From Aedes albopictus (Eukaryota; Arthropoda; Insecta; Diptera; Culicidae): a stretch of 64,000 bases of DNA. Shown here piece after piece: positions 1 through 11,455 of this stretch (the first letter of the stretch is position 1; every line of letters begins with the position of its first letter). The translations under genes and the position numbers were made by a program. The stretch covers positions 7,541,977 to 7,605,976 of the forward strand of contig NC_085137.1 of assembly GCF_035046485.1 (NCBI RefSeq), in the 5' to 3' direction. Under the pieces are notes generated by a model. That model was not told the DNA's origin, searched no databases, and saw only the letters and a list, made by a program, of their open reading frames with translations.

Positions 1-836
1 ACTTAGCTGCGTTTTCCATGTCAGATTTTCAGGAGCTTAATGATTACTCTTCCTGTTTTCTTCTTTTTTTTCACAAAATAAAAACAAACTTCCTAGTCTA
101 ATGCTATAACTTCACTATACACTTCAATATCACTTACTAAGAACTCCCTAAATAACTCAACTTCTTAATAACAACTCTTGAAAAAAATTCTAAGCACTTC
201 TTCGATCAAGGGTCCGGCAGCGGTTTTTATATCCTAAGATTTCAACCTACACATCAACTCTCATTACAATACATATGCACTACACTTTTCAATCATCCCC
301 ACTCTGGAATCAGAAAAGAATCCTGGAGTTCCTGAGCTGGAAAGAGATGTGCATATATCCTTCTTTCATTTGTGCTGTTTCCCCATATGATGTCTTTTTG
401 AATCAAAGAGATTCATTTGACCAATCATATTCATCATATTTCCCCTTTTGGTTGATTACATGAACTCAAACGGTTCATTTGACCAATCGCATTCCAAAAT
501 TTTCCCCCCGAACTTGCATGCGTTTCCGCCCCTGCGCCTAGAAAAAATCTTGAGCTCGGGATAAACTTTGATTTTTCATGGCGGGTTAAAAACAAATATT
601 CAAATCTAATGAAACTTCGATTCTATTGGAACCCAACCCGTTTCTACACACCAAAAGTATATTTTCAAACCGATAGTTTTTCTCGTCCTTAAAAACTAAA
701 CATCATTCCATATCACTTGTGTTCCCATAAAAATCGAACCCATCATTTTATAATTTGAAGGCAAACCATCCTCATGAAGTCCGACCCTAAAGGGGCCTTT
801 TCTATTTTTCAATCCGACCACGTCCGAGATAATTAT
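1..836. other. AT-rich intergenic stretch, no gene seen
   Basis: No open frame here has coding character or a recognisable domain. I see no tRNA-like boxes and no clear repeat structure. Confidence 0.5.
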
Positions 837-1560
837 CTATGACAAAAAAAAAAATTCGTTCAGCATCGAGATAATTCGGGTCCCTAAAAAAATGGTGGGG
901 AGTGATCGGGTCAACATCGGAATATTTATCCGTGACGAATGGAAGGGAGAGATCGGATCCACGATCGGTCTTGATCGGGATAGGGTCCTACAGAATATCC
1001 CTAAAGAGTGGTGGGGAGAGTTCGGTTCAACTTCGGACTTTTTATCCGTGACGAATGAAAGAGAGAGATCGGATCCATATTCGTTCAACTTCGGAATATT
1101 TATCCGTGATAAATGGAAGGGAGAGATCGGATCTGTATTCGTTAAACTTCGGAATATTTATCCGTGATGAATGGAAGGGAGAGATCGGGTTCATATTCGT
1201 TCAACTTCGGAATATTTATCCGTGATAAATGGAAGGGAGAGATCGGATCCACGATCGGTCTCGATCGGGATACGGGTCCCACAGAATATCCCTAAAGAGT
1301 GGTGGGGAGAGTTCGGTTCAACTTCGGAATTTTCATCCGTGACGAATGAAAGAGAGAGATCGGATCCACGATCGGTCTTGATCGGGATACGGGTCCTACA
1401 GAATATCCCTAAAGAGTGGTGGGGAGAGATCGGTTCACCTTCGGAATATTTATCCGAAATATGGTATACTCCCCACCATAGTCCATATTTGCAACCCCTA
1501 CCCATAAATAAAATTTTCACACACTATCAATATAAAGTGGTGGGGTAAGATCTTATTCGT
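837..1560. repeat. compound minisatellite, about 116-bp and 58-bp units
   Basis: The phrase CCCTAAAGAGTGGTGGGGAG recurs near 882, 998, 1290 and 1405, spaced about 116 bp apart except for one larger gap. That gap is filled by about 58-bp subunits that restart near 1083, 1141 and 1199 with TTCGGAATATTTATCCGTGA. Short frames of 80-125 codons on both strands follow the repeat and have no coding character. A degraded partial unit follows at about 1530-1580. Confidence 0.8.
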
Positions 1561-3370
1561 GATGAAAATGAAGTTTCCCAATTGATTGATTCGTACTCAA
1601 ATATATGAAGAAAATGTCTCGTACTCAAATTCGTTCGAGAACCCCTGTAGTACGAATACTCATAATCACAGTTGGATCGATTGTTCCTTACCCCAGGTTC
1701 TCGCCTTGAACGAGTGGCTAAATCTATGCCTTAAATGAATCAGTAGATGGATTCCTGTCTTTATCCATCGATACATAGGCCACGTTCCGTAAGAGGTAAT
1801 CTGTTCTAAATGGAAGAACAAAAAGAAAACCCAAGATGGACTGTCGCTTGCAACACGCATTGCGTTTTGATCGCGCGTCCGATCGATATTTCTCTAAACA
1901 TAAACAACTCTCAGCTAAACGCCATACTATCGGTGGTCGTTCTAGAGGAGAGTGTTTATAAATATTGTCGCATATGGTGTATGCAAAGTTTTTCTCCCCT
2001 TGAACTTGAAAAGTATTCAAAGTCAGGGCTATATGTGGCTTGTTATGCTCGCAGTGGCGAGTGGATCTAGGCCAAATCGATTCAATTCTAATTGATTGGT
2101 CCAAAGTAAATCTGGACACTCAAAAACACTCAACTACTGCTTTTAATCAAATATGCCAACTTGTAACAAACTGCCTTTTTACAATGGGCAGTTTGTTGCA
2201 CTAGGTCCATATGTTGGAAATGTTCAGGAGAAAAATGGAGATACCGTCCAGTACATTACGCAAGCTGAACTGGTCCTTCCTGTCGTTGCCATATCGAGTA
2301 GCAACGAGCAACGAGACTATAACCCACCTGACAATCGTAAGGCTCTTGAACTTGCGTAGGATGCTGCTGAAGCCTATTGTTTCATTAATTTACTTTAATG
2401 AAATATGACGCATAAATAACTATCATTGGAAAATTGCATAAGGCTTATTTTTGGGGAGGATATTCATTTTCGGTGGTACGACAAACCAACTATCGTGAGC
2501 AGCTTCCATGATAGCTCGGCCAACCTGTAACGATAGTGTGACCATAGCACCTTACAAATGTCAGTTTATTTATTAATCTATCCAAATCCAAGTGGAAATT
2601 ACAATGTTATAAATGCTTTGTCATCCATATACATGACAGAAACACGTGTTTGAAGAATAATTTTAGATTCGAAAAAGTAAAATCAAATATAGAATTGACA
2701 TTTGTAAGGTTCTACGGCACAACAAATCCATGCTGATAAGTAATTGATAGACAATATCCGAAGTTCACGACAATTAAAATATAATTCATCTCTCGCTTTG
2801 GCATACACGCAGCTAAGTAATTTAACGAAACTCATCAAAATACCTTATGAATTTAGCCATAACTTTATAGTGTGAGTGACTGATAATACCTTATAAAAAT
2901 TAATCGTGCTTGTCATGGACTTGTTTCATAACATAGACTTATGAAAAGAGCAAAAAAATCGTTAAATTTTGCAGACTGCAATCGACCCATGAAAGGAGAT
3001 ATTGTGTTTTTGGCTTTTTGAAAATCTTAGGTTGATCGGGCTGATCATATTGGAATACTTTGCCAAATGAATTAACTCTTATATCATCGGGGGCAGTTTT
3101 TAAGAGGAAATGTATCGAACACTTTAATTTAAATATGTATTGTACATAGTTGTATAAATGTTTGTTTATTAAAATGAATTCAAAACAGTGGCACTTTTTC
3201 TATTTAAATGAAACAATTGTAACGATTTTCAAGACGTCTGTCTTATGTTACTGAATAAATGAGAATAAATGAATAAATGAAATGAAAATACATGTACACA
3301 ACAGAGGTGTGTGCGATGTTCACCTAACTCCAGATGATTTGGATTGAGAAAAGAAGTAAAACCATGTGCG
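1561..3370. other. intergenic stretch, no recognised gene
   Basis: Short overlapping frames occur on both strands at 1666-2119. A 68-codon frame (2153-2359, plus strand, starting MPTCNKLPF) could be a fragment of something real, but I do not recognise it and no splice signals frame it convincingly. The rest is AT-rich. A short AATGAATAA-type simple repeat lies near 3250-3290. Confidence 0.4.
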
Positions 3371-3379
3371 ATTGAAGAA

Positions 3380-3560
3380 ATCGGGGGTTAATCTTTAAGC
3401 CGACGAGAATGGCCAAGGCCGTTGCTTGGGGAATAACGAAATGGGAGTTGTGGGTTTGATTCCCACCGGAGCACGTGGATTTCATTTCAAATTTCAAATC
3501 CCATTGTATTCATCGGAATACGTGATTCTGTTGTGCACATGAATGTCAGGGCTTGATTGT
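3380..3560 (+). mobile_element. possible tRNA-derived SINE fragment
   Basis: A GGCCAAGGCCG segment resembles a degenerate A box. It is followed about 45 bp later by GGGTTTGATTCCC, which fits a B box. This spacing is what tRNA-derived SINE heads show. I could not identify target duplications or a clear tail, so the boundaries are approximate. Confidence 0.35.
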
Positions 3561-4045
3561 TCAACACACACACAGCCGTTAGAGAGGTTCGTGTCCCACC
3601 AAAGTTTGGCACCCACTGTCCCCTGTACCCGTACGTCTCTGACCAAGGCGAGAAAACCGGCTCCTAAGTCATTTCAAAAGTGGCAAAAAGATGTATAAAT
3701 TTTGCGTATCTTGGGTACTTTGGGGGGAAGCGATGTGCTTTCTCCTCCCAGGCAGTCGGCTCTGCATCGCATCTCGTTAGGGAGCTCCGAACAATGTTCG
3801 AGTGAATAATTTCTGCTTGGCCTCAACCGTCCGTCCGTGGTCGTCGTTTGGTGCCGCTCGTATCCTTCTGCTTTACTGCGGGAAACCCGGACGGACCAGA
3901 GTCCCATTCGCGAGGCGAAAAACGAGGAACTCTGTTTGTTCGGGACATAAATATGAAAATTAAGAGAATTTCCTTAGCGGGGAACGCGGCCAGATACAGT
4001 CGCACATTTTCATTTTAATTTCCTTGTTCCGCTTAGTGGGGGTGG
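3561..4045. other. GC-richer single-copy-looking stretch, no gene
   Basis: Base composition is higher in GC and CpG than the flanks. Open frames on the minus strand (3674-4005) are short and unrecognised. The stretch lies just upstream of the promoter-like block at 4046 and may be its upstream region. Confidence 0.3.
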
Positions 4046-4100
4046 TGGCAGTCAGTCAGTCAGCCCAGCCCAGCGCGATCGTTCGTTGTTGTTGGTGTTA
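4046..4100 (+). promoter_or_regulatory. candidate core promoter with repeated TCAGT initiators
   Basis: TCAGT, the arthropod initiator consensus, occurs twice in tandem at 4052-4060 in a locally GC-rich block. A CGATCGTTCGTTG run lies about 25-30 bp downstream, where insect downstream promoter elements sit, but it is not a good match to the consensus. This is motif evidence only. No TATA box is evident. Confidence 0.22.
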
Positions 4101-4138
4101 GTCAACTGCCAGCAATGCTCATCACTCGCCTTCATTAG

Positions 4139-4229
4139 ATGGACTCAGCAGTGGCGAAGACGGCGAAGAGGACTCTCAAGTCAACGAACGGCTCGGCTGG
4201 TGCGAGGTGCTTGAAAAAGCTCTCTTTAT
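4139..4229 (+). other. candidate first coding exon with splice donor
   Basis: An ATG at 4139 opens a short frame with GC-rich codons (MDSAVAKTAK...). It runs into a strong donor, TTAT|GTAAGT, at 4229/4230. The frame closes within the presumed intron, as expected for a real exon, but 30 codons with no homology I recognise is weak evidence. I see no downstream exon before the minisatellite. It could equally be chance sequence. Confidence 0.2.
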
Positions 4230-5080
4230 GTAAGTTTATAATTTCGATTGAATAAATTATCGCGGGAAGGCGTATTTATATTCATCACGGGGGTTACTTT
4301 TATCTTTATGCTTTGAGAGAAAATGGCAGCAGAGGGAAGATACTTAATTTCTTCAAGAAGAGAAATGCGAGAATTGTTCAAACTGGTGCTGAGGGTTGAT
4401 GGTAGTTTCTGAGCTTTTGTTTCACATCGGATAAGGTTCTACTCGAGATGGTCCCTGAAGATAACAGGTTGTTCTTGTTCTAAATCGACCTTTTTCTGGT
4501 AGTGAATAATTGTCTGCCGTTGAACTTTTCTGTTCCGATAGACAAGGTATACACGTTGTAAGTTGACAAAATTTAGAAAGTACTTGATATTTCTCAAATA
4601 TCCTTCAGATTTTCTGTTAAAGCTAGCGTCAGTTACGGTACAATCAAAACTCGCACACCCTTCTGTACCGGTCGATATTGTATCAGAAAATTAAGTCACT
4701 TCCTTAATAGCCTCGTTTCAGAGAAGAGCTATATCAACTGGTTGCCCATAGGTACGCTGTCGGGCACTTACTGGAAATGGCATCCAATAAAACTTTATTC
4801 CGATGTACCGAAGCTTATATTTATTACCGGAATCATCTACACGCTGCACTTTTCGGTTGTGTGTATAATGGAAGCCATGAGCGTTGCCAGTGGAGTTCAT
4901 TGAACGACAGCGGAAAAGACTCTGTTAAAGTCAAGGGTGTAGCCAACTTTTTGGTCACGTGGGGTGGGGGATTTGGGGTGAGCACTCTAAGAACCTCTTT
5001 TATAACTAAACGCAATTATATTTTAAATGCTTTATTTAACCGTTTAGATCGTGACTGTTGTATTTCGTATAATTCCTGAA
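4230..5080. other. no gene seen; intron-like or intergenic
   Basis: AT-rich sequence downstream of the candidate donor. Short frames on both strands around 4718-5079 have no recognisable content. Confidence 0.35.
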
Positions 5081-5680
5081 GGTATTTCTGGAAGAATTCC
5101 TGAATTAATCCTTGGAAGCATCCTTGGAGGAACACTCGGGTGAATCCCTAGCCGAATCCCTTGAGAAATTCGTGGAGATATTCCTGGAGGAATTTCTGGA
5201 GCAATCCTTGAAGCAATTCTTGAAGGAATCCCTGAAATAATTATTTGAGGAATCCCTGGAAGAATTCGTGGAGGAATTTCTGAAAGTATACCTGGAAAAT
5301 TTCTTTAAGGAGTTCGTGAAGAATTCCTGCAAAAACTCCTGGTATTTTCAAAGAAATCACTGGAGAAATCCCTGAAGCAATTCTTGGAGAAATCTCTGGA
5401 GAAATTCCTGGAGAAACTTCTGAACAAATTCCTGGAGGATTTAGAGAAGGAGAACCTGGAAGAATTCCTGCAGAAATCCCTTGAGAAAATCTTGGAGGCA
5501 TCCCAGGTAGATTTATTAAGAACTACCTGAAGTATTTCCTGGAAGAACACCATAAGATATTTCTGAATGTGTTCCTGAAGAAATTCCTGATTGAATCTCC
5601 TAATAAATTCCTGGAGGAATTTCTAGAGGAATTACTGGAGGAACTTCTGAAGAAATATTTGGAAGATTTTCTGCAGAAAT
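5081..5680. repeat. degenerate 12-bp array (GGAATTCCTGGA type)
   Basis: Diverged units built on GGAATTCCTGGA and GGAATCCCTGAA lead without a break into the near-perfect array. Divergence falls towards the array, which suggests that the homogeneous array expanded from this older degenerate tract. Confidence 0.85.
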
Positions 5681-8600
5681 CCCCGGAGGAATCCCTGGAG
5701 GAATCCCTGGAGGAATCCCTGGAGGAATCCCTGGAGGAATCCCTGGAGGAATCCCTGGAGGAATCCCTGGAGGAATCCCTGGAGGAATCCCTGGAGGAAT
5801 CCCTGGAGGAATCCCTGGAGGAATCCCTGGAGGAATCCCTGGAGGAATCCCTGGAGGAATCCCTGGAGGAATCCCTGGAGGAATCCCTGGAGGAATCCCT
5901 GGAGGAATCCCTGGAGGAATCCCTGGAGGAATCCCTGGAGGAATCCCTGGAGGAATCCCTGGAGGAATCCCTGGAGGAATCCCTGGAGGAATCCCTGTAG
6001 GAATCCCTGGAGGAATCCCTGGAGGAATCCCTGGAGGAATCCCTGGAGGAATCCCTGGAGGAATCCCTGGAGGAATCCCTGGAGGAATCCCTGGAGGAAT
6101 CCCTGGAGGAATCCCTGGAGGAATCCCTGGAGGAATCCCTGGAGGAATCCCTGGAGGAATCCCTGGAGGAATCCCTGGAGGAATCCCTGGAGGAATCCCT
6201 GGAGGAATCCCTGGAGGAATCCCTGGAGGAATCCCTGGAGGAATCCCTGGAGGAATCCCTGGAGGAATCCCTGGAGGAATCCCTGGAGGAATCCCTGGAG
6301 GAATCCCTGGAGGAATCCCTGGAGGAATCCCTGAAGGAATCCCTGGAGGAATCCCTGGAGGAATCCCTGGAGGAATCCCTGGAGGAATCCCTGGAGGAAT
6401 CCCTGGAGGAATCCCTGGAGGAATCCCTGGAGGAATCCCTGGAGGAATCCCTGGAGGAATCCCTGGAGGAATCCCTGGAGGAATCCCTGGAGGAATCCCT
6501 GGAGGAATCCCTGGAGGAATCCCTGGAGGAATCCCTGGAGGAATCCCTGGAGGAATCCCTGGAGGAATCCCTGGAGGAATCCCTGGAGGAATCCCTGGAG
6601 GAATCCCTGGAGGAATCCCTGGAGGAATCCCTGGAGGAATCCCTGGAGGAATCCCTGGAGGAATCCCTGGAGGAATCCCTGGAGGAATCCCTGGAGGAAT
6701 CCCTGGAGGAATCCCTGGAGGAATCCCTGGAGGAATCCCTGGTGGAATCCCTGGAGGAATCCCTGGAGGAATCCCTGGAGGAATCCCTGGAGGAATCCCT
6801 GGAGGAATCCCTGGAGGAATCCCTGGAGGAATCTCTGGAGGAATCCCTGGAGGAATCCCTGGAGGAATCCCTGGAGGAATCCCTGGAGGAATCCCTGGAA
6901 GAATCCCTGGAGGAATCCCTGGAGGAATCCCTGGAGGAATCCCTGGAGGAATCCCTGGAGGAATCCCTGGAGGAATCCCTGGAGGAATCCCTGGAGGAAT
7001 CCCTGGAGGAATCCCTGGAGGAATCCCTGGAGGAATCCCTGGAGGAATCCCTGGAGGAATCCCTGGAGGAATCCCTGGAGGAATCCCTGGAGGAATCCCT
7101 GGAGGAATCCCTGGAGGAATCCCTGGAGGAATCCCTGGAGGAATCCCTGGAGGAATCCCTGGAGGAATCCCTGGAGGAATCCCTGGAGGAATCCCTGGAG
7201 GAATCCCTGGAGGAATCCCTGGAGGAATCCCTGGAGGAATCCCTGGAGGAATCCCTGGAGGAATCCCTGGAGGAATCCCTGGAGGAATCCCTGGAGGACT
7301 CCCTGGAGGAATCCCTGGAGCAATCCCTGGAGCAATCCCTGGAGGAATCCCTGGAGGACTCCCAGGAGGAATCCCTGGAGGACTCCCTGGAGGAATCCCC
7401 GGAGGAATCCCTGGAGGAATCCCCGGAGGAATCCCTGGAGGAATCCCCGGAGGAATCCCTGAAGGAATCCCCGGAGGAATCCCTGAAGGAATCCCCGGAG
7501 GAATCCCTGGAGGAATCCCCGGAGGAATCCCTGGAGGAATCCCCGGAGGAATCCCTGGAGGAATCCCCGGAGGAATCCCTGGAGGAATCCCCGGAGGAAT
7601 CCCTGGAGGAATCCCCGGAGGAATCCCTGGAGGAATCCCCGGAGAAATCCCTGGAGGAATCCCCGGAGGAATCCCTGGAGGAATCCCCGGAGGAATCCCT
7701 GGAGGAATCCCCGGAGGAATCCCTGGAGGAATCCCCGGAGGAATCCCTGGAGGAATCCCCGGAGGAATCCCTGGAGGAATCCCCGGAGGAATCCCTGGAG
7801 GAATCCCCGGAGGAATCCCTGGAGGAATCCCCGGAGGAATCCCTGGAGGAATCCCCGGAGGAATCCCTGGAGGAATCCCCGGAGGAATCCCTGGAGGAAT
7901 CCCCGGAGGAATCCCTGGAGGAATCCCCGGAGGAATCCCTGGAGGAATCCCCGGAGGAATCCCTGGAGGAATCCCCGGAGGAATCCCTGGAGGAATCCCC
8001 GGAGGAATCCCTGGAGGAATCCCCGGAGGAATCCCTGGAGGAATCCCCGGAGGAATCCCTGGAGGAATCCCCGGAGGAATCCCTGGAGGAATCCCCGGAG
8101 GAATCCCTGGAGGAATCCCCGGAGGAATCCCTGGAGGAATCCCCGGAGGAATCCCTGGAGGAATCCCCGGAGGAATCCCTGGAGGAATCCCCGGAGGAAT
8201 CCCTGGAGGAATCCCCGGAGGAATCCCTGGAGGAATCCCCGGAGGAATCCCTGGAGGAATCCCTGGAGGAATCCCTGGAGGAATCCCTGGAGGAATCCCT
8301 GGTGGAATCCCTGGAGGAATCCCTGGAGGAATCCCTGGAGGAATCCCTGGAGGAATCCCTGGAGGAATCCCTGGAGGAATCCCTGGAGGAATCTCTGGAG
8401 GAATCCCTGGAGGAATCCCTGGAGGAATCCCTGGAGGAATCCCTGGAGGAATCCCTGGAAGAATCCCTGGAGGAATCCCTGGAGGAATCCCTGGAGGAAT
8501 CCCTGGAGGAATCCCTGGAGGAATCCCTGGAGGAATCCCTGGAGGAATCCCTGGAGGAATCCCTGGAGGAATCCCTGGAGGAATCCCTGGAGGAATCCCT

Positions 8601-10540
8601 GGAGGAATCCCTGGAGGAATCCCTGGAGGAATCCCTGGAGGAATCCCTGGAGGAATCCCTGGAGGAATCCCTGGAGGAATCCCTGGAGGAATCCCTGGAG
8701 GAATCCCTGGAGGAATCCCTGGAGGAATCCCTGGAGGAATCCCTGGAGGAATCCCTGGAGGAATCCCTGGAGGAATCCCTGGAGGAATCCCTGGAGGAAT
8801 CCCTGGAGGAATCCCTGGAGGAATCCCTGGAGGAATCCCTGGAGGAATCCCTGGAGGAATCCCTGGAGGAATCCCTGGAGGAATCCCTGGAGGAATCCCT
8901 GGAGGAATCCCTGGAGGAATCCCTGGAGGAATCCCTGGAGGACTCCCTGGAGGAATCCCTGGAGCAATCCCTGGAGCAATCCCTGGAGGAATCCCTGGAG
9001 GACTCCCAGGAGGAATCCCTGGAGGACTCCCTGGAGGAATCCCCGGAGGAATCCCTGGAGGAATCCCCGGAGGAATCCCTGGAGGAATCCCCGGAGGAAT
9101 CCCTGAAGGAATCCCCGGAGGAATCCCTGAAGGAATCCCCGGAGGAATCCCTGGAGGAATCCCCGGAGGAATCCCTGGAGGAATCCCCGGAGGAATCCCT
9201 GGAGGAATCCCCGGAGGAATCCCTGGAGGAATCCCCGGAGGAATCCCTGGAGGAATCCCCGGAGAAATCCCTGGAGGAATCCCCGGAGGAATCCCTGGAG
9301 GAATCCCCGGAGGAATCCCTGGAGGAATCCCCGGAGGAATCCCTGGAGGAATCCCCGGAGGAATCCCTGGAGGAATCCCCGGAGGAATCCCTGGAGGAAT
9401 CCCCGGAGGAATCCCTGGAGGAATCCCCGGAGGAATCCCTGGAGGAATCCCCGGAGGAATCCCTGGAGGAATCCCCGGAGGAATCCCTGGAGGAATCCCC
9501 GGAGGAATCCCTGGAGGAATCCCCGGAGGAATCCCTGGAGGAATCCCCGGAGGAATCCCTGGAGGAATCCCCGGAGGAATCCCTGGAGGAATCCCCGGAG
9601 GAATCCCTGGAGGAATCCCCGGAGGAATCCCTGGAGGAATCCCCGGAGGAATCCCTGGAGGAATCCCCGGAGGAATCCCTGGAGGAATCCCCGGAGGAAT
9701 CCCTGGAGGAATCCCCGGAGGAATCCCTGGAGGAATCCCCGGAGGAATCCCTGGAGGAATCCCCGGAGGAATCCCTGGAGGAATCCCCGGAGGAATCCCT
9801 GGAGGAATCCCCGGAGGAATCCCTGGAGGAATCCCCGGAGGAATCCCTGGAGGAATCCCCGGAGGAATCCCTGGAGGAATCCCCGGAGGAATCCCTGGAG
9901 GAATCCCCGGAGGAATCCCTGGAGGAATCCCCGGAGGAATCCCTGGAGGAATCCCCGGAGGAATCCCTGGAGGAATCCCCGGAGGAATCCCTGGAGGAAT
10001 CCCCGGAGGAATCCCTGGAGGAATCCCCGGAGGAATCCCTGGAGGAATCCCCGGAGGAATCCCTGGAGGAATCCCCGGAGGAATCCCTGGAGGAATCCCC
10101 GGAGGAATCCCTGGAGGAATCCCCGGAGGAATCCCTGGAGGAATCCCCGGAGGAATCCCTGGAGGAATCCCCGGAGGAATCCCTGGAGGAATCCCCGGAG
10201 GAATCCCTGGAGGAATCCCCGGAGGAATCCCTGGAGGAATCCCCGGAGGAATCCCTGGAGGAATCCCCGGAGGAATCCCTGGAGGAATCCCCGGAGGAAT
10301 CCCTGGAGGAATCCCCGGAGGAATCCCTGGAGGAATCCCCGGAGGAATCCCTGGAGGAATCCCTGGAGGAATCCCTGGAGGAATCCCCGGAGGAATCCCT
10401 GGAGGAATCCCTGGAGGAATCCCTGGAGGAATCCCTGGAGGAATCCCTGGAGGAATCCCTGGAGGAATCCCTGGAGGAATCCCTGGAGGAATCCCTGGAG
10501 GAATCCCTGGAGGAATCCCTGGAGGAATCCCTGGAGGAAT
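5681..10540. repeat. 12-bp minisatellite GGAGGAATCCCT, left part (about 405 units)
   Basis: The array is about 4.86 kb of nearly perfect 12-bp units. No unit phase contains a stop codon, so all six frames stay open for long stretches. They read EESL or GIPG-like repeats on one strand and QGFL or PGIP-like repeats on the other. A single CTG-to-CTGTAG variant at about 5998 breaks one frame. From about 7395, CCTGG and CCCGG units alternate, making a 24-bp dimer level. The frames are products of the repeat and not genes. Confidence 0.97.
6741..10350. repeat. two copies of a block of about 1.6 kb inside the array
   Basis: Rare variant units recur in the same order. GGTGGAATCC is at 6741 and 8301, and ATCTCTGGAG at 6831 and 8391 (offset 1560). 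GGACTCC is at 7297 and 8941, and GAAGGAATCC at 7461/7485 and 9105/9129 (offset 1644). GGAGAAATCC is at 7641 and 9261 (offset 1620). Every offset is a multiple of 12. The second copy therefore gained seven units and then lost two relative to the first. Its alternating CCTGG/CCCGG tract is also longer. Confidence 0.85.
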
Positions 10541-11146
10541 TTAGTAGTTACTAGTCTTGTTGAGAGTTGAAACAATAATGAGTCTTTATTCAAAATCAAA
10601 GCTTAAGCTAACCTGCTTAATCTAGTACATAATTTCTGGAGAAGGCTGAAACGCATACATATCAATAGCCTATCGATCCATGCAACAGAACGATAGCCAA
10701 TCCAAGGAAAGGAAAAGATAATTACGAAAAGGGGCGTTTACCATTCAATTAAGTAAACGTTCACACGTGGTTGCTTGAACTGTGCGCTGTTCGGTTAGGT
10801 CAGCGCTTCGAGTGGAAAGAAGGAATTGTGTGCATTTATGGGTATGAAATGTGATACGCGTACTCAGCATGAGTACGGTATGGGAAACAAGAGTGTTGCA
10901 CAACTTGTGTGGTAAATCGAAGTTATTTAGGTGTGAATGACATGTCCCAGCATTGTTCGTGGGAACATGAGAGGAATGCACTTGAAGAAATGCAGGCGCA
11001 TCAGTCCTGCATGTGAAAAAGACCACTTTAAAAGATGTGGGAAAGACTGCTTGAAAACGGACAGTTGTAAACTGTCAAGATCAAATATTTATGATCTTTC
11101 AAAAACATGCTAAAGAATAATTCTTTACAGATACGATAATGCTACA
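10541..11146 (-). repeat. 3' LTR of the gypsy element
   Basis: 606 bp, matching 17182-17787 at every position I compared (constant offset 6641). In element orientation it begins TGTAGCATTATCG and ends ACTACTAA. An AATAAA polyadenylation signal lies near its end (plus-strand 10585-10590). A TATA-like CATAAATA lies about 60 bp from its start. A 93-codon frame inside the LTR is shared by both copies and is not a gene I recognise. Confidence 0.95.
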
Positions 11147-11158
11147 CCATCCCCCTTT
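11147..11158 (-). promoter_or_regulatory. polypurine tract
   Basis: AAAGGGGGATGG on the minus strand directly abuts the 3' LTR. This is where plus-strand DNA synthesis is primed in LTR retrotransposons. Confidence 0.8.
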
Positions 11159-11455
11159 GGGTGAATGACGTAACGCAGTGAAATCATTCAGTTTTTTATT
11201 AAAATAGTTTCTCTAAATAAAAAAAATGCTTCAACCTCCTTTACAATGATGAAATAAAATGTTAACTTTTGTTATTACAATTAAGATATTTGGAATATGT
11301 AGTTGCAAATACAAAATAAAATGTGTCTTAAAATTATCCGAATTTCTCACTTCTCAGCTAATGCTAAGAATATTGACCTATCTCATTTTTTTACTATTTT
11401 TTGATTTCCATTATTTTTTTATGAGATTAGGCTCGGGTTTATGAACTAACACTTC
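11159..11455. other. pol-to-LTR spacer, no env
   Basis: About 300 bp of AT-rich sequence separates the pol stop from the polypurine tract. It has no room for an envelope gene, which agrees with a non-infectious gypsy lineage. Confidence 0.6.

Noticed and set aside
1666..2119. overlapping frames on both strands that might be a small gene
   Set aside because: No domain, conserved motif or splice signal I can support, and composition matches the surroundings.
5681..10540. CRISPR-like periodic repeat
   Set aside because: There are no unique spacers; units are contiguous 12-mers in a eukaryotic genome.
6742..10554. 1,270-codon plus-strand frame of EESL/EESP repeats, and the similar frames at 17766-18505
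   Set aside because: Same reason as above. The CCTGG/CCCGG change only swaps Leu for Pro.
5632..10599. 1,655-codon minus-strand frame made of QGFL repeats
   Set aside because: It only follows the 12-bp repeat. Frames are open in all phases of both strands and there is no start context, splice site or non-repeat domain.
10745..11026. 93-codon frame in both LTRs
   Set aside because: Identical because the LTRs are identical. No ATG start in good context and no recognisable domain.
11159..11455. env gene for the gypsy element
   Set aside because: Only about 300 bp lie between pol and the polypurine tract and they hold no suitable frame.
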